A DNA stretch of 64,000 nucleotides, from contig QVRM01002145.1 of assembly GCA_003439945.1 (NCBI GenBank), forward strand, positions 581,001 to 645,000, written 5' to 3'. This DNA comes from Dermanyssus gallinae (Eukaryota; Arthropoda; Arachnida; Mesostigmata; Dermanyssidae). A program made the translations under genes and the position numbers. How positions within the stretch are numbered: position 1 is the stretch's first letter; every line of letters begins with the position of its first letter. Positions 28,550 to 41,979 of the stretch are shown here, in pieces. The notes under the pieces were generated by a model. It was given only the letters and a program-made list of their open reading frames with translations, searched no databases and was not told where the DNA came from.

Positions 28550-31294
28550 GGCGATCAGCTGGTCAGCTTGATAGTATCACGATACCTGTCCTGAACCTCT
28601 ATGATAGTAGTAGTAGTAGTACCTTATTGACTGTGATTACTAACATTCGCGAGCACTATTCACTCGAGGTCGGTCAACGTCCGCCAAGACGACGTCAACT
28701 GGCATCATCGCCGATGAATGAATGAATGAGTGAGTGACATCGACGTGACGAGGCAGACTCTTGTTGTATTTTTCGCCTGACTGACTCCTTCCTTCATGAC
28801 ACTGTACGACGCTGTTTCGTATTGCGCTCTTGTCTCCTTGCCTAACAGTCGACACACACGCTTGCATATATATATATATATATATATATATGGTTATGGT
28901 GCTTCTCATGAAGGCAGTTTCGCCAATCGAAGGGAAAAACGAAAGATCGCAGCGGCTGCAGCATGGGCCATATTTAGACATGCACGACTGCGGCGATTCA
29001 GGGTTGGTTGGCTAGCGGAATAGCGGATAGACATTTCGTCACTATTCTTTTAATTAACTCGTAATCGTATTCCTTCGCTGTATATATGTGTGTTCGTACT
29101 CATCCACAGAGTCCACAGAGTCGATCGCATGGACGATCAGTCGGTCGGATAACATGACGGCTGACAATCGCCCGTTTCGATCTCCGAGCTGACGACTCTG
29201 TAGCTGAGAGAAAAAATCACTCACTCCGGTGCTCAACTCAGCGTAGCCATCGTTTGGCAAGACGCAGCGCTTGATATATCGTACAAGATGTTTTGTATGT
29301 CGTAAAGAGCCTGCCGTGCGCGGGAAGAAAACAATAGGAAAGATGGGCGTAGCCAATGAATCAGGAATATCAGGTCCCACCCGATCACCGGGCTCTTTGG
29401 TATCTATCGCCGTGGTGGTTCCCCGCCTTTCCCGCCGAAAAGGGGCAAATCGAAGTAATCGAGCTGCGTGCGGCAGCACCGGTGACTGAGCTTAGTTAAC
29501 CGCAGTAAGTCGGGTTGTTTGACTCGGGTAGGGTCGGGTCGATGACAACCAGCGTAATAGCAGTAGATGTATATTTGAGGCGCATAAGTGTTTATGTATG
29601 TTTGTTGAGGCCTATGAGTGTAGATGTATTTTTCGGCTCTGTGTCTGTGCGAGCGCCTGTAGGCGGTTTTTCTTGTACGCGCCCCGGTTTCAATGACGTT
29701 TATGCGGTAATGCATCGACGAGTCGGACCACCGAATGAATGTATGAATGATTGAATGAATGCGTGGTCATGGAATGGTTAAATACGTCAAACATCACGTC
29801 CTTGGCTCTCGACTTCTAGCTTAACTTAATTTAGCTTAACTTACCTCTGGGGACTCTTTCTGGACTCGCTCATCGGGCCAGACGTGTGACAGCCATCTCG
29901 TCCGCGACTCGAACCCGCAGCAAACCCGCCAACGCGCGAGAGTCAACCAATCGCACAACAAAACACAGCAATGGCCGACAGAGACAATAACGGCTCACGC
30001 CACTGCAACGACAACAACAACGATCAGCAAACGGCGACTCCTCCGCTTCTTCTTACAGCTGTAACAGTCGTGGAGGAGAACATAAACACGAAGCGATGTG
30101 AAGAAAAAGCACACATCCAGATAAAACACACTGCACAAACGAAACACAAGGAAAAAAAAAAGCGAAACATTGCCAACGAGTCGACCGGGGGTAATACGAT
30201 ACCCCCTTTCATTATCTCTCCAAACGTAGCTTTTTACGTTGTTTTGGTTTGGAGATAGCTCTATATTGCCGCGTTTTCTCCCTCTCTCTCTGTGTGTGTA
30301 TATATATATATATATATATACATATTAATGTCGTTGCTTCTCCCCTTTGTCTCCATTGTTACGTATTCATTCTAGTAATATTAGCCGATATGGCTTCATC
30401 ATTTACTAGATCGCCACTGACTAAGGGCAGGTGGCGGGTTAAAGCACATGCATCATCCCCGTCGCTCGTTTGTCGCACGCGAGACGAAACCATTGATAGA
30501 CAGACGATGTACAATCTATGCGTACGTATGCACAGAAACACAATTCACTATGTGTTGCTTGCTATCTTACGGTAGTAGGCCACGTTCCCTATATTGGCCA
30601 TCTTCTCACACACACACACACACAAACGAATAGATGATACACAGATGTCCAACTAACAGACAAAAACACACACATATATGTACGATATGTATATATATAT
30701 ATATATATATATACAAGATGAGGCGGCGGAAAGTAACAGCACAATCCATCCATATGATACACGCTCACAACGAACAGACACCCATGCGTCCATGAAGTAT
30801 CTATATATATATATATATATATGTACGGGTCGACAGTCTTGTGTACGATTATTACTGCTGAGGCGTATTGCGCCATCAGTTAAAAGACAAACATGTAACA
30901 CACACTATTAAACAAATAATATGAAACGCAGCCCGCCCGCCCGGCCGACCAAATCGAATGGGGAATCGAATGTACCAGTTGGCGCCACCAGTGTGGAATC
31001 TGGTATCGCAGCAATGGACTAATGTGCTGCGTGTCAATATTGGACGCAGCCAAAAATCATCGGAAAGCAGAACTGAAAATGCACCGAAACGTCCAGCATC
31101 TAATGCATTTGCATCGCATTCACGGGCAATCTGCAAGATGTGTAGCCCACACCGTCATAGCAGTGCTCAGCCACTGGGTGTCATCTGGCTGTTGAAAAGT
31201 CCGAACTCGATGCTGCTCAACCGATCCAATGATTGACTACTAATTACTGAATATGTCACACATACACACAACCCCGACAAGCACACATACAGAA

Positions 31295-31333
<39 letters not shown>

Positions 31334-34300
31334 GATATATATAGAGAGATACACCTGCAGAGAGATATTCCATCAAAACACTGCTCACCTAGCAGGGGGG
31401 CGATCGACGTTTCGAATACGGCCTACAACCCGCTGCAGCCAACTCGAAGCTGCTCGCCATGATTCTTCGCTCTGTGGGCGTGGAAGATGAAGAAGGCGTT
31501 CTTTTTTTTTATGATTTATTCCTCTTTTGGGCAGGTGATGGTGGCCTGTGGAGTTGTTGGTAGTGGTCGTTATTTATTGTTACCCCGTCTCCGGACTAAG
31601 TCGAAGTTGGTTTAGTCCAGTTGACGATCCTGGTTGACACTATCTACCCACCCAGTAGTCCCGCGTAGTGTAGGTTGCTGTGACAGACCGCCAACTGGGT
31701 CGGTACGAAGGCTGCGATCAGCAACAACAAAAACAACAATAAAAACAACAACAACAACGACACGACGACAACAACAACAACAACGAAGATGATGAAGCTG
31801 ACGACGACAACAACTCAACGATTCTCAACGAACTTTCACTGAAAAACTCTCGATAATACACAGCCAGGTAGATCTAGAGAGAGAGAGGAGGGGGGAGAGA
31901 ATAGAGACATAGACACAAACACACAGTTACCCACCCAAACACAACCAAGCACAGATTTCCACGAAACCACGAACACAAATAAATAAACGAGCGAGCGAGC
32001 GAACGAACGAACGATGGAGCACAACCGGGCACAACCACCAACTAGATTGAAGACGACAACATGATCTCACAGACACACAGAGATGATACACTCACACATA
32101 CAGATACACACCTCAGCAACTTGCAAGGCTTGATTCTTTTAGTAGTGTTCGGTGGTTGTGCCTTCGAACTTCTAGGGAGGAGCGACGGGGGGGGGAAGGG
32201 CTGCCCGAACAAGCAATGGACGGAAAACCGGTGGGGTAGAAATGTTTGCCAATGGAATAGCAGCTGGTTGGCTGCCTATTTGCTGTTTGGTGCTTCTTCT
32301 TCAGTGCAGCGGACCAGCGACAATGGCGGCGTGACAGTGTTGAGCTAGCGGCGGCATCACCTGCTCCAGCAGCAACAGCAGCAGCAATAAAAATACCTTC
32401 ACCATCACCACCACTATCACCACCAGACCCAGCAGCAGCAGCTGCCGCCCATCACACAGACACAGCACAGCCAGGCGGCAACAATTGAACAACAATATCA
32501 ACAGCATCAACTGCAACAACAACAACAGCATCAACTGCAACAACAACAACAACAACAACGGCTACTACGAGGAGACTTACACCTTCCACACACAGCAACG
32601 TAACAGCAACGGTGATGGTGGCCTTGTGTTATCGCTGCTGTCGTCGTCGTGCTGCAGCTGGCCCTGACGGTGCCACTGCCACTGCTATGGCGGCTGCTGC
32701 TGTTGGGACGACCACGGCAACAACATCCAGCATTGCAGCAGATGCAGTAGCACCAGCTGTAGCAGCCACGGTACTACTGTCGTTGGTTGGTACCACCACT
32801 ACCAGCAGCCTACCAGCAGCAGTAGTAATAGTAGAAGTAGTAGTACCACAATCAGCAGTACACCACCAGCAGTACCACCACCACCCGCTACAGCAACAAC
32901 TACGGCAGCTAACACTGGCGGCGCCTGACGACGACGAAGACGACGACTCAAACAGACAGACAGACAGGCAAACAGACAGACAGATCGGCAAATCTCACGT
33001 TCTCCACCGGAGAACACAATACATACAGGCTGAGCTAATGTTAGTTGTCTTGTAGCAGAATCTTACTACTGGCAATACTGCAGCAGCAGCAGCGGCGGTG
33101 GCGGTGGCGCTGCAGTCGCTGCTGTTTCCGCCGCTACTTTAGCGGGGAAAAGAAGCAGACGACGACGACGACAACAACAACAACAATAATAATCAGGCTG
33201 ACGGCGGGAAGTTGCCCGCTGTCTTATGTCGTCAGCAGAACATGGAACATCATCTGCAGCGGTAGGGGTAGGAATAGCACGGTTTTTGTTGTTCGTCTTC
33301 TTCCTCTTCTTCTTCTCATGCGTTGACTTTGGCGACGACGACTGCAACATTTAGTACACCCATAGCGGCAATAACTAACGTCGCGACTGACAGAGTGGTG
33401 TTAGAAAACAACCTGCCTAAATATTGTTTTCCTTCTAGATTGACATAGTGGTACTATTGCTGCTGCTGCTGCTGCTATGGCTACAGACAACTGCTACAGA
33501 TACTGTTGCTTCTCTTCCTCCTCTCCTAGTCTTACCACAATTCATCTCGTTCTGCTAGCGCGACACCAACACCAATAACAGCAACATATCGATCCGCTAC
33601 CATTAAATTTGCTCCCTTGTTATTGTCCGTCTGTCGAGCCTGTCCACTTGATGGGTAAAGGGGCGGTAGCGGTATACGGGTTCACTGGATTTGCAGGTTG
33701 TTACCGAAACATTCCACAAAACACGCCTGTTTACTAATTAGACGGTCGTCATTGGAATCGCTGCTGCTGCTGCTTCTTCCACCGCCGCTAATGATTTACC
33801 CCAAATCGATTCTGGCTAGATGTACCTATAATCACTATCATTGAATATTCACTATTATCGGCATTATCAACCAACCGACGGTCACCCGCCCAGATGACAA
33901 CACCCTCCTATTTGAAGTCTACCCATTCCGGCGGTCGCCGCCGCAGCAAGCAAAATAAATCAAAATGGCGGTCGACGGCGGATTTCTGTCCGCTAAACGG
34001 CCATCCCTATCGCCTATGTCCTCCTATCCTCGCGGTCTCTGAGAGAAGCTTCACTCAATGACAGCTCGACGACAGCAGCATCCGCATGGCATCGTCAAAG
34101 CATAGAAGGCAGCTGCAATCAGCTGATTTGATGCTGCTTCTGCACCGGTCGGTTTGAATCGTCGATTCTTGGCGGGCGGGCGAGAAAGCAAGTCTACCCA
34201 TATGAATTGAAATTCGTCGAAACTTCAGGATCGTGCACTACGCTCACTGCCTTCACTCAGGTGAGCCATCATAATGGATAAAGAGTTCCATTGATTCATT

Positions 34301-34550
34301 AGTCGCTGAGCCCACCCTGTGGGCTCTGTTCGGCGAATTCGATTCGCCAAACTAGTCGTTATAATCATTATATCAGCTGTCCACGGCACTGTGAACGGAC
34401 GTGTTCGTTCTGGATACGATATTTTGCTAGTTTTTTTCTTGCGTGTACAACGGCTTGCCTCGGTGATTCTGTTGTGCGACCGTGATTTGGTTTACTTTCT
34501 TCGTACTTCTGTCAAGTTAAAAGGCAAGTTTGTGCAAAACTCTGAGTGGT
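26370..34550. other. Large gene-poor, triplet-repeat-rich region
   Basis: About 8 kb with (TAA)n at 28109-28146 and 28499-28548, (CAA)/(CAG)/(CAC) tracts at 31720-31815 and 32360-32900, (CAGA)n near 32952-32983, (CA)n at 30607-30623, and TA arrays at 27751-27786, 28866-28892, 30299-30320, 30690-30713 and 31297-31329. Open frames here are low-complexity read-through of the repeats. It may be the promoter or first intron of RYBP or of an unseen gene. Confidence 0.45.
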
Positions 34551-34559
34551 TCTGTGACT

Positions 34560-34915
34560 GGTCTTCTTGCTTGCAGTGTGTTTACCCTTCACTGAAAGAC
34601 GGTGCACTTCACTTCGACTATGACTGCATTTTACCGATTCTCTCGTATGCACAGGATCTAGGCATATGTACATATTACGCCTGATCATATCTGTAGCCTT
34701 CACATTACCAAGGTTGTGGAGACATAAGTGCGCATTATAAATTCCATCTTCCGCTGCTTCATTTTAACGACTTTTCATGCGTACATTTGCCTTTATAAAT
34801 CTTCCGTTTCTCCCAAACTTACATATTGCTCTACTGTCTGGGAGCACTATCTGTCTAAGTTCAGAAAGTTAGTGGAAAACGTCCAAGATACGTTTCTGAG
34901 ACGCATGTGAATCAG
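34560..34915 (+). pseudogene. LINE reverse transcriptase C-terminal remnant
   Basis: The plus strand, with frameshifts, reads LPILSYAQDLGI, then ICLYKSSVSPKLTYCSTVW and RKLVENVQDTFLRRM. This is the thumb/connection region after the catalytic core that is typical of CR1/Jockey-type non-LTR RTs (YKSLVRP-x-LEY-x-S-x-VW). No catalytic block remains. Confidence 0.75.
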
Positions 34916-34919
34916 GTGC

Positions 34920-36184
34920 CCTCAAAGCTTAAAATAAAAGCAACATAGCAAATGTGAATTGCCAGGGCACTTTTTTTGACGTACGCTCCAATGACCTAAG
35001 CAGTCAGCGATCAATCACTCCAAAAGCCGTGGCCCGCGGTTCGTAAACGGACTGTTTGCTTGACGGATGGCCAAATGGGCGCACGAAAGTTCAAATAGCA
35101 CTCGCCTAGTAGCCGGTTACTTATGTCTTTCTTTCAGAAGTACGTATACTGAAAACAATACATACATGACTATTCTTATTGTACCACACACCCTTGTATG
35201 TGATAATAAAGGTCATTTTATGTTTTATGCAACGAAAGTAGGACTTTGTATTTTTATCAGAGTGTATTCGGCCTTCCAAGGGTTGCCGCATATCTTTATG
35301 TGAAAGTGCTACAGCATCAGCACGAATAGATCGTTTCCTTAAAAAAGGAACGTAGAGAGTTTTAAATTCAGGAGTTGAAAGCATGTTTGAACCTCTGGCT
35401 GTAAACTTATCAAGCTATCCACACGTCGAGATGCACTTTCGCAATCGTGTATGTATACATTCGTTTTCCAAACTGCCAGTTATTTAGGATTTCTATATTC
35501 GGATCACTTCCGAGTTGCCTCTTAATTTACATGCACTTAATATCATGAATTAACGTTTTTGATGGATTTGAATTTAGGTCTTGTTTAGCTTTTGTCGACC
35601 GTTCCTTTTTAGTGCTCCATGAAGACGGAGAAACCAAGACTGTAGAAATTTGATATTATCTCATCGATAAACCGAGGTATTTTATATCGTCCTTACTTGT
35701 TCGAATCCGTATCTGATAATGTTTTTTTTCTAAGTCAAAGATCTGTCTCCTATTGTTATTTTGGACGTGTAAAGGATATCCATAATAATAACAATGATGG
35801 GATGCGTCATATATTTATTGAGAAGTTTGTGATCATTTGTCGGCAGCTTAGTCGGCACTTTAATTGATTTATTATTGGCCTTCAAATTTAAGAATTGTAT
35901 TTGTTTTGCGGCCAAAGGTGAGGCGGGGCTATTTAGCTTTTTGAGCTCGATTGTTTTTCTGTTATTGCCTAAAGTTGTTGGCATTTTAATCGGCAGATAT
36001 GTGATGGTCATGTGTGATCTATTTTTCCAATGCAACTAAAGGTTGTCCAAAGTAACACTAATAGTCAAAAGCTGCAAGACAGACGCCTTTTCTCGTCTTT
36101 ATAAGGTCGCATGCATATCGGGCTTTTGGACGCTTTGTGTTAAATAAAAACCCCTAACCCCGAATGGTGCTGATACGTTTTCAG
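34920..36184. other. Upstream flank of NSMCE1
   Basis: Unique AT-rich DNA. The minus-strand frame 35730-36035 is Lys/Asn-rich and I cannot assign it. A good acceptor (CTAAC branch-like motif, then acgttttcag) ends at 36184, so an untranslated NSMCE1 exon probably lies here or further left. Confidence 0.4.
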
Positions 36185-36190
36185 AAGATC

Positions 36191-36882
36191 ATGGCGAGCG
36201 TGAAACACCAGCAAGTATCACGTCTGATCTCACAGGTGTTGTTGGATCGCCGATTTATGCCAGCGTCCGAACTTCGCCAGCTGGTAGCGGATCTTAACCG
36301 CAAATTTGACTACGACCTTGATATTGACCAGGATCCTGATCTTAATGAATATATTGGTACGCGTGCGGCAGACCACTGCCTAACAACCTTAGGTATCCTA
36401 TTAGCTCTGTCTCCAAACAAATTTTAATTTGTACCGATAATTGCTAGATTGTGCCGATAGTATATATGTGAATGGGTGTGATATCAGCAAAAGCAAGTGA
36501 GAATATTCGACTTGTATTGTATTTGTCACATTGTGATTCATGATATATGGTTTGGCTAGGTGTCGAACAACCTTGGTTCGTCCATGCAGTATATGAGCTT
36601 AGTCAGGTTTTAGCGCCAGAGAAGAACGGTGTGCAGCAAATACTCCAATTCCGTGTTCTTCAATTACCGTAGTTAAGTTTAAACTACGTAAGTAAGATGT
36701 AGACAGCGACAACAAGGGTCATGAAGTGATCGAACTATACTTAACCTAATTTGAGCTGGTATTACATATAAATACGTGGCTCATTCTGTAAGTGAGGCTA
36801 AAAGTAATAGGCAGTCCAACAAGGTTCCCTCTTTTTTGAATTACTTTATTTACCGAGTCTTCGTATATATATTTGTATATTC

Positions 36883-36916
<34 letters not shown>

Positions 36917-37638
36917 CTCATCTTAAGAATTATCCCAAAAATGAAGTTAGATTATTTTGTCTGAGCATGTTTTATAAAACGATGTGTATATTCTATAAAA
37001 TTACATCGGATGTGCAACGAGTTCGATACATCATGTCGGAACACATGACTAGACTTTTTTCGTTACACCTAACATTATTCTATGAGCTCGATTACATCAT
37101 GTTGGAACAAAGGACTACACGTGCATTCGATTGCACCTAACGTGTTGTACACGATGTTGTTTTACTGTTCTGTACCGCGGCGGTGACGTGCGCAGTTCGA
37201 CTTAACGGCCCGCTGAAGTTCATTCACCTGAAAGTGGTTCAGACACGCGATGAGACGACGGGCGAACACCTTGTCGTGCTCTGCAACACGCTTGCCTCAC
37301 CGCTGTCTCGTCATCCCGAGCTGAACGAAAACCAGATGGCGCTCTTTCGGCAGATCGTCGAACGCATCGTACAGTCGGCACAAGGCTCGATCAGCTCGCA
37401 CGAAGCGGAACTGGCCGTCCATGACATTCGCAATTCCACACTGAACGCTGTCCAGGCAGAGAAGACAATCGCCGAACTTATCCGGTGGGCTCCTTGAGTG
37501 TGGGCACAGCTTCCTAACATGTCGGTCGTGTTATTCTTGCAGGCTGCTGTTGTTGGCACAATTTTTGTGGTAGTTGCTTTTAGTGGCGTTCTTTCTGTTT
37601 GTGTAATGTGTATTTAATACACGGCTCACTAGGTGGTC

Positions 37639-37687
<49 letters not shown>

Positions 37688-40600
37688 ATCAGTGAATGTC
37701 TTCTTTAGCAATCCGATCCTCGGTAGCGCCTCGGTGGCTGAAAACATCTTATGCCTTCGCGCGCGGCCGAAAGTGTTCGTAGACAGTGGCGAATGGATAT
37801 ACAAATAAATCACTTTAATTAGGGTAATGACTTTAGCCCCGATGATAGTTTCCAACGGATCGAAGCTCACCGTGGCTTCTATATTCATAAGTAAGCTTTT
37901 GATGAGGCTATTCTGTACAACTAAGTGTGATGCATCTCGGAAGGCACGTTTTGGCCGTAACAAATGCAAGCTTTGAGGCGTTCGTTTCACTACTTACTCA
38001 CATCGCTTTTCCGTTAATCGTGTAGTATGCCATGGTGAAGTGTCCACGACGGCTGTATAATAATAATTAATAATATAAACAATAATAATTATTATTATAA
38101 ACATAATGACAATATTTCATTCAATGATTCTGTAGGGGTTCATGCCTTCGTCAATTTGTTCTGTTGGACCAGGTTTAGAATATAATTAGTCATGCAAGAA
38201 TAGTGATAATAGTAACAGTTGTAACTATTATACTGATATTAACTTGATTGTTAATAACATATTCTTTCCAGACAAAAGTATCTCGCAACATTGCCAGAAA
38301 ATAGGCTGTGTCTTAGCCCAGTGGCACTTGTTGAACTCGGTCCGTACATCCTCTCCCTTCTCGATGACCAGGTACGTCATAAATTATTATACAATTTGTG
38401 TAAAGATGCTTTGCATAGATTTACATGTAAGCATTAACGAAATAGGCTAGGCCCGGTCCGGGTTGAAAAACACCGCTACTTTTTGAAATTGCCATTGTGA
38501 CGCCACACCGGTCGCGACATCACTTAACCAATATTAGTGGCAGCATTTGCCTATATATATATATATATATATATTTCCCAAACGCAACATAATTTCAACA
38601 GACCTTACTCATCTGTCAAATATAATTTGCTCAGGTGAGGACCACACTATCGCCTTAAACGAATTTCTGAACAAACATTTTACACACACTGTCCGACGTC
38701 GTGCCTTTAGAGAAACACCTTCCACTGAAGCGCGAGTATCTAAAAGGCAACAGCGACGTCAAGACTACGCAACCACTCAAAAACTTTTTAGCCAAAACCG
38801 ATCCAAATGCGCTCATGAGGTGCTGGACGGCAAACACACCATACACAACATGCAGGCCACCGAAGTTGTAGAACACTGGGCCAACACGATGACACAACCA
38901 CCCCCTGAACCACTCCCTTGCCCCGTATACACTCCCAACTCTGATCTCTTTGAGGTTTCCCTCCCTATCTCCCTAAAGGAAACCCACGCAGCTCTCCGCG
39001 GACCTTCTAAAGCACTAGGCTTGGACGGGATTTGTCTTTCGTCCCTCCGTAAACTCCCGTTAGAAGTAGTCTGTTGTATTCTTAACATACTAATAATTAG
39101 CGATATTGCCTCAGCCCATGAAACTGCTCGCTTAGCGTTCATCCCTAAAATTAACAATGCCACATCCCCAAGCGATCTGCGACCCCTATCTATTAGTTCA
39201 TACTTACAACGAACGCTTAACAAAATTCTCTCTAGACGCCTCCAGAACTCTATTAAGCTTCTCCCAATCCAGCGAGCGTTTCTCCCCTATAATGGTACCT
39301 TCGAGAATCTTGCGGTTCTGGATGGTATCCTTAACGATGCCAAGTCTGCAGGACGTGAGCTCAGACTTGCCTCAATCGACCTCCGTAAGGCGTTCGACAT
39401 GGTGAGTCATGACTCCGTCCTGTGGTCACTCCGGACTCGCGGATACCCGGAGGTATTCATTAACTATATCGAACGCTTGTACCTCTCATCTAAAACTCTC
39501 ATAGAATTTGGACAAGAATGTCGCACATTTCGGCCAACTAGGGGTGTTAGGCAGGGAGATCCTCTGTCCCCCCTCTTATTTAATCTAGTTCTCGACGACA
39601 TTCTCTCAAAATTAGACCAAACTAATATCGGGTACCAACTTACTGATGACTTCCGCCTTATGGGCTTAGCCTTTGCGGATGATCTCATCCTCCTAGCCTC
39701 CACGAAATCCACTCTCCAACGGCTCCTTAATATTGCGGACCCACTTTTAAAATCCCGAGGCCTTGAAATTAATACTAATAAAAGCTTTACTATCTCCCAC
39801 CTATTTAATAGGAAGGAAGGTAAAGGTTTTATCAATACCGTATCAGAATTTAACGTTGGAGATCGGCAATTGCCAGCTAAAGGTATGAGCGATCGATGGA
39901 GATATCTTGGAGTCGACTTTGACAGCAATGGCAGAGTTGACTCCACCAAGGATATACTCCTTAACTTACTCAACAGACTCACGATAGCTCCCCTTAAACC
40001 CCATCAAAGACTCATATTTTTGAAAGACTTTCTCATTCCCCGTCTCCTATATAAACTGGTCTCCGGTCCCAGACCATCTTACGCACTCCTTAGTGACCTA
40101 GATAAAGAGATCAGAAAGGTTGTTAAGTCGAAATGGCTTAAGCTCGAAAACTCGGTGCCGAACGCCTACCTGTACACGCACACAGCACACGGCAGTCTGG
40201 ACATCCCCTGCCTCCAAACATTCATTCCCAGAATCCGCCTCTCCCGCCTGACAGCACTACAACACTCCACGCACCTTGGGGTCCAATGGATGCTAACCAC
40301 CGAGCACTTTAAAAAAGATCTTGCGAAAACAAGACTTCTTTGCGAGCGCTTGGGAACCTCCATTGAGACCGCTACACAAGAGACCGATTACTGGTCTCAA
40401 CAACTACACAACACGTTCGATGGGGCACATTTTAAAAAAGCACACGAAACGCCCTTTGTACATTACTGGATTAAGGGTATGCCCTACCTATCTGGTAAGG
40501 AGTATTTAAACCTACTAAAGCTCAGGATCAACGCACTACCAACGCGTGCCAGATTGGCCAGGGGACGCCCGGGCTACAACAAACGTTGTAGGCACGGGTG

Positions 40601-41227
40601 TCATGCGCCTGAGACGTTGGCTCATGTCGCTCAGATGTGCGATATAACACACAAACAAACCATAAAGAGACATGACGACGTCTGTGATCGCGTGGCGCGT
40701 CTTCTCCGCGAAAGGGGTCATGAGGTGGTTCGTGAGCGAGTATTCCGTCGACCGGGCGCACCGGGTCTAAAGCCCGACCTCGTAATAACAACACCTACCG
40801 AGGTCTGGGTTTTAGATGCCGAGGTTTGCGGCCCGAACCGGGACCTGGCAAAAGCACGGCAAGACAAGATCGCCAAATATGACGTCGAGTTCCTAAGAGC
40901 GGCGCTCCCCTACCCGCAAAAACCTCGCAGATTCGGATCCATCACTATCTCTATGAGTGGTGTATGGGACTCCGAATCTGCGAGGACGCTCTTGGGGCTC
41001 GGCGTCACGAAGAGGAATCTTATGGATCTCACCGTTTTAACTTTGCAAGGAACCTTGAGGATATATCGCTCGCACCGGATCCATAAGAGTGGGGGCTACC
41101 ATCAAGCAAGGACACGGACAACTGATTCTTAACTTCACGTGACACCTTTTTATTACCATTTTTATTAAGGCGAGCACTGCCGAGTGTGCAAACGTATTGT
41201 AAATGATTAATAAATCATCACAATATT

Positions 41228-41268
<41 letters not shown>

Positions 41269-41973
41269 CAGGGAGGTGCAAATTAGAAGTGGACATTGTA
41301 AGAAAAAGTAATACCGTCATTAGATCCGCTCTTCTTTCTTATCAAACATTCCTTCATTTTGTTGTCTGAATTAAAATGCTTTCCTTGCAAACTTTTCTTA
41401 AGTGGTCAGAAAATGTGATAACCACGTGGTGACTGACCCCTTGCTGTGCAAATCTCACGAGCCATAACACTTCGAGAATTTTGGATTAATAGTGATGGAT
41501 TCAGTGCCGATCACAGTGAATCACACGATCAGGTGAATCGGCTATACGCGAACCGTGATACGCTCCTCAAAAGTTCTGTTACAATGACTCTAAATGATGG
41601 CGCTGCTGTTGTTGCATTTCTGTCGCGTCACGCGTTGGGCAGACTCTATACTACACCGTAAACGTGAGTTTTTTCTTCTACTAAGTTTCTTTATTTGTTC
41701 TGTGTTGCATCGCTTACGTTCCCATATCGGGTTTAGGCGGCCAAGTGTGTGGCATGCACAGATCTTTGCCTGCAGGGTGTCCAGTGTCCCACGGCCGACT
41801 GCCCAGCAAAACTCCATCATGCCTGCGCTCAGACTCTGCTCCGAAACCCCACTGCCAGCTGTCGACTTTGCAGAAATACGTGGAATTCGGATGCAGGCGG
41901 TACTTCCAACACGGCTAATTCGCGGACGGCGAGGACGACTACTTGTGTAACTTCAACCAATTCTCGAAGTTAA
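36191..41973 (+). CDS. NSMCE1: NSMCE1, SMC5-SMC6 complex subunit 1 (RING-like E3)
   Basis: Coding exons are 36191-36356, 37196-37484, 38272-38371 and 41737-41973 (TAA). All junctions are GT-AG and in phase, giving 263 residues against 266 in human. The ATG at 36191 (GATCATGG context) is chosen because it follows an acceptor. N-terminal and middle parts form the winged-helix region (HQQVSRLISQVLLDRRFM, HLVVLCNTLASPLSRHPE, NQMALFRQIVERI). The last exon carries the variant RING: CVACTDLC, CPTADC, KLHHAC and CRLCRNTW. NSE1 partners NSE3 and NSE4 in the SMC5/6 ring that acts in DNA repair and chromosome maintenance. Intron 3 holds a complete-looking R2-type insertion in sense orientation; intron 2 holds a 43-bp T run. 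Confidence 0.93.
37641..37683. repeat. 43-bp poly(T) run in NSMCE1 intron 2
   Basis: A pure T run on the plus strand. On the minus strand it is a poly(A) that begins directly after the stop of an open frame of up to 102 codons (37682-37990), as in the 3' tail of a retrocopy or SINE. Confidence 0.85.
38575..41132 (+). CDS. R2-type reverse transcriptase / restriction-like endonuclease
   Basis: About 850 residues are open without a stop. In order: KLFSQNRSKCAHEVLDG, RLAFIPKI, RTLNKILSRRL, IDLRKAFDMVSHDSV, RGVRQGDPLSPLLFNLVLDD (about residue 333 of the frame that opens in the TA run), the catalytic FADDL (about 377), RWRYLGVDF, APLKPHQRL, then SGKEYLNLLKLRINALPTRA. It ends with a CCHC finger (CRHGCHAPETLAHVAQMC) and the RLE motif KPD-X12-D. 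The layout and many blocks match R2 proteins such as that of Bombyx. It should nick DNA and prime cDNA synthesis on the target. R2 proteins are about 1100 residues, so about 200-250 N-terminal residues are missing, and the true start codon is not in this copy. Confidence 0.92.
38575..41230 (+). mobile_element. R2-clade non-LTR retrotransposon in (TA)n, 5' truncated
   Basis: A (TA)n run (38552-38574) abuts the 5' end and another (41231-41265) follows the 3' end ATATTTTC, so the element sits inside a TA microsatellite in NSMCE1 intron 3, sense to the gene. One long open frame is followed by a short 3' UTR (41133-41230) that ends in a segment shared with two other copies. The N-terminal zinc-finger/Myb region usual for R2 is absent, consistent with target-primed reverse transcription that stopped early. 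Confidence 0.92.
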
Positions 41974-41979
41974 GCTGCG

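Noticed and set aside
29054..29479. 141-codon minus-strand frame
   Set aside because: No recognisable domain, no splice-site bounds and part of a repeat-rich region; likely chance.
32485..33055. Open frames rich in Asn/Gln/Ala/Thr around CAG and CAA runs
   Set aside because: All three frames stay open because of triplet repeats; no bounded exon or conserved block.
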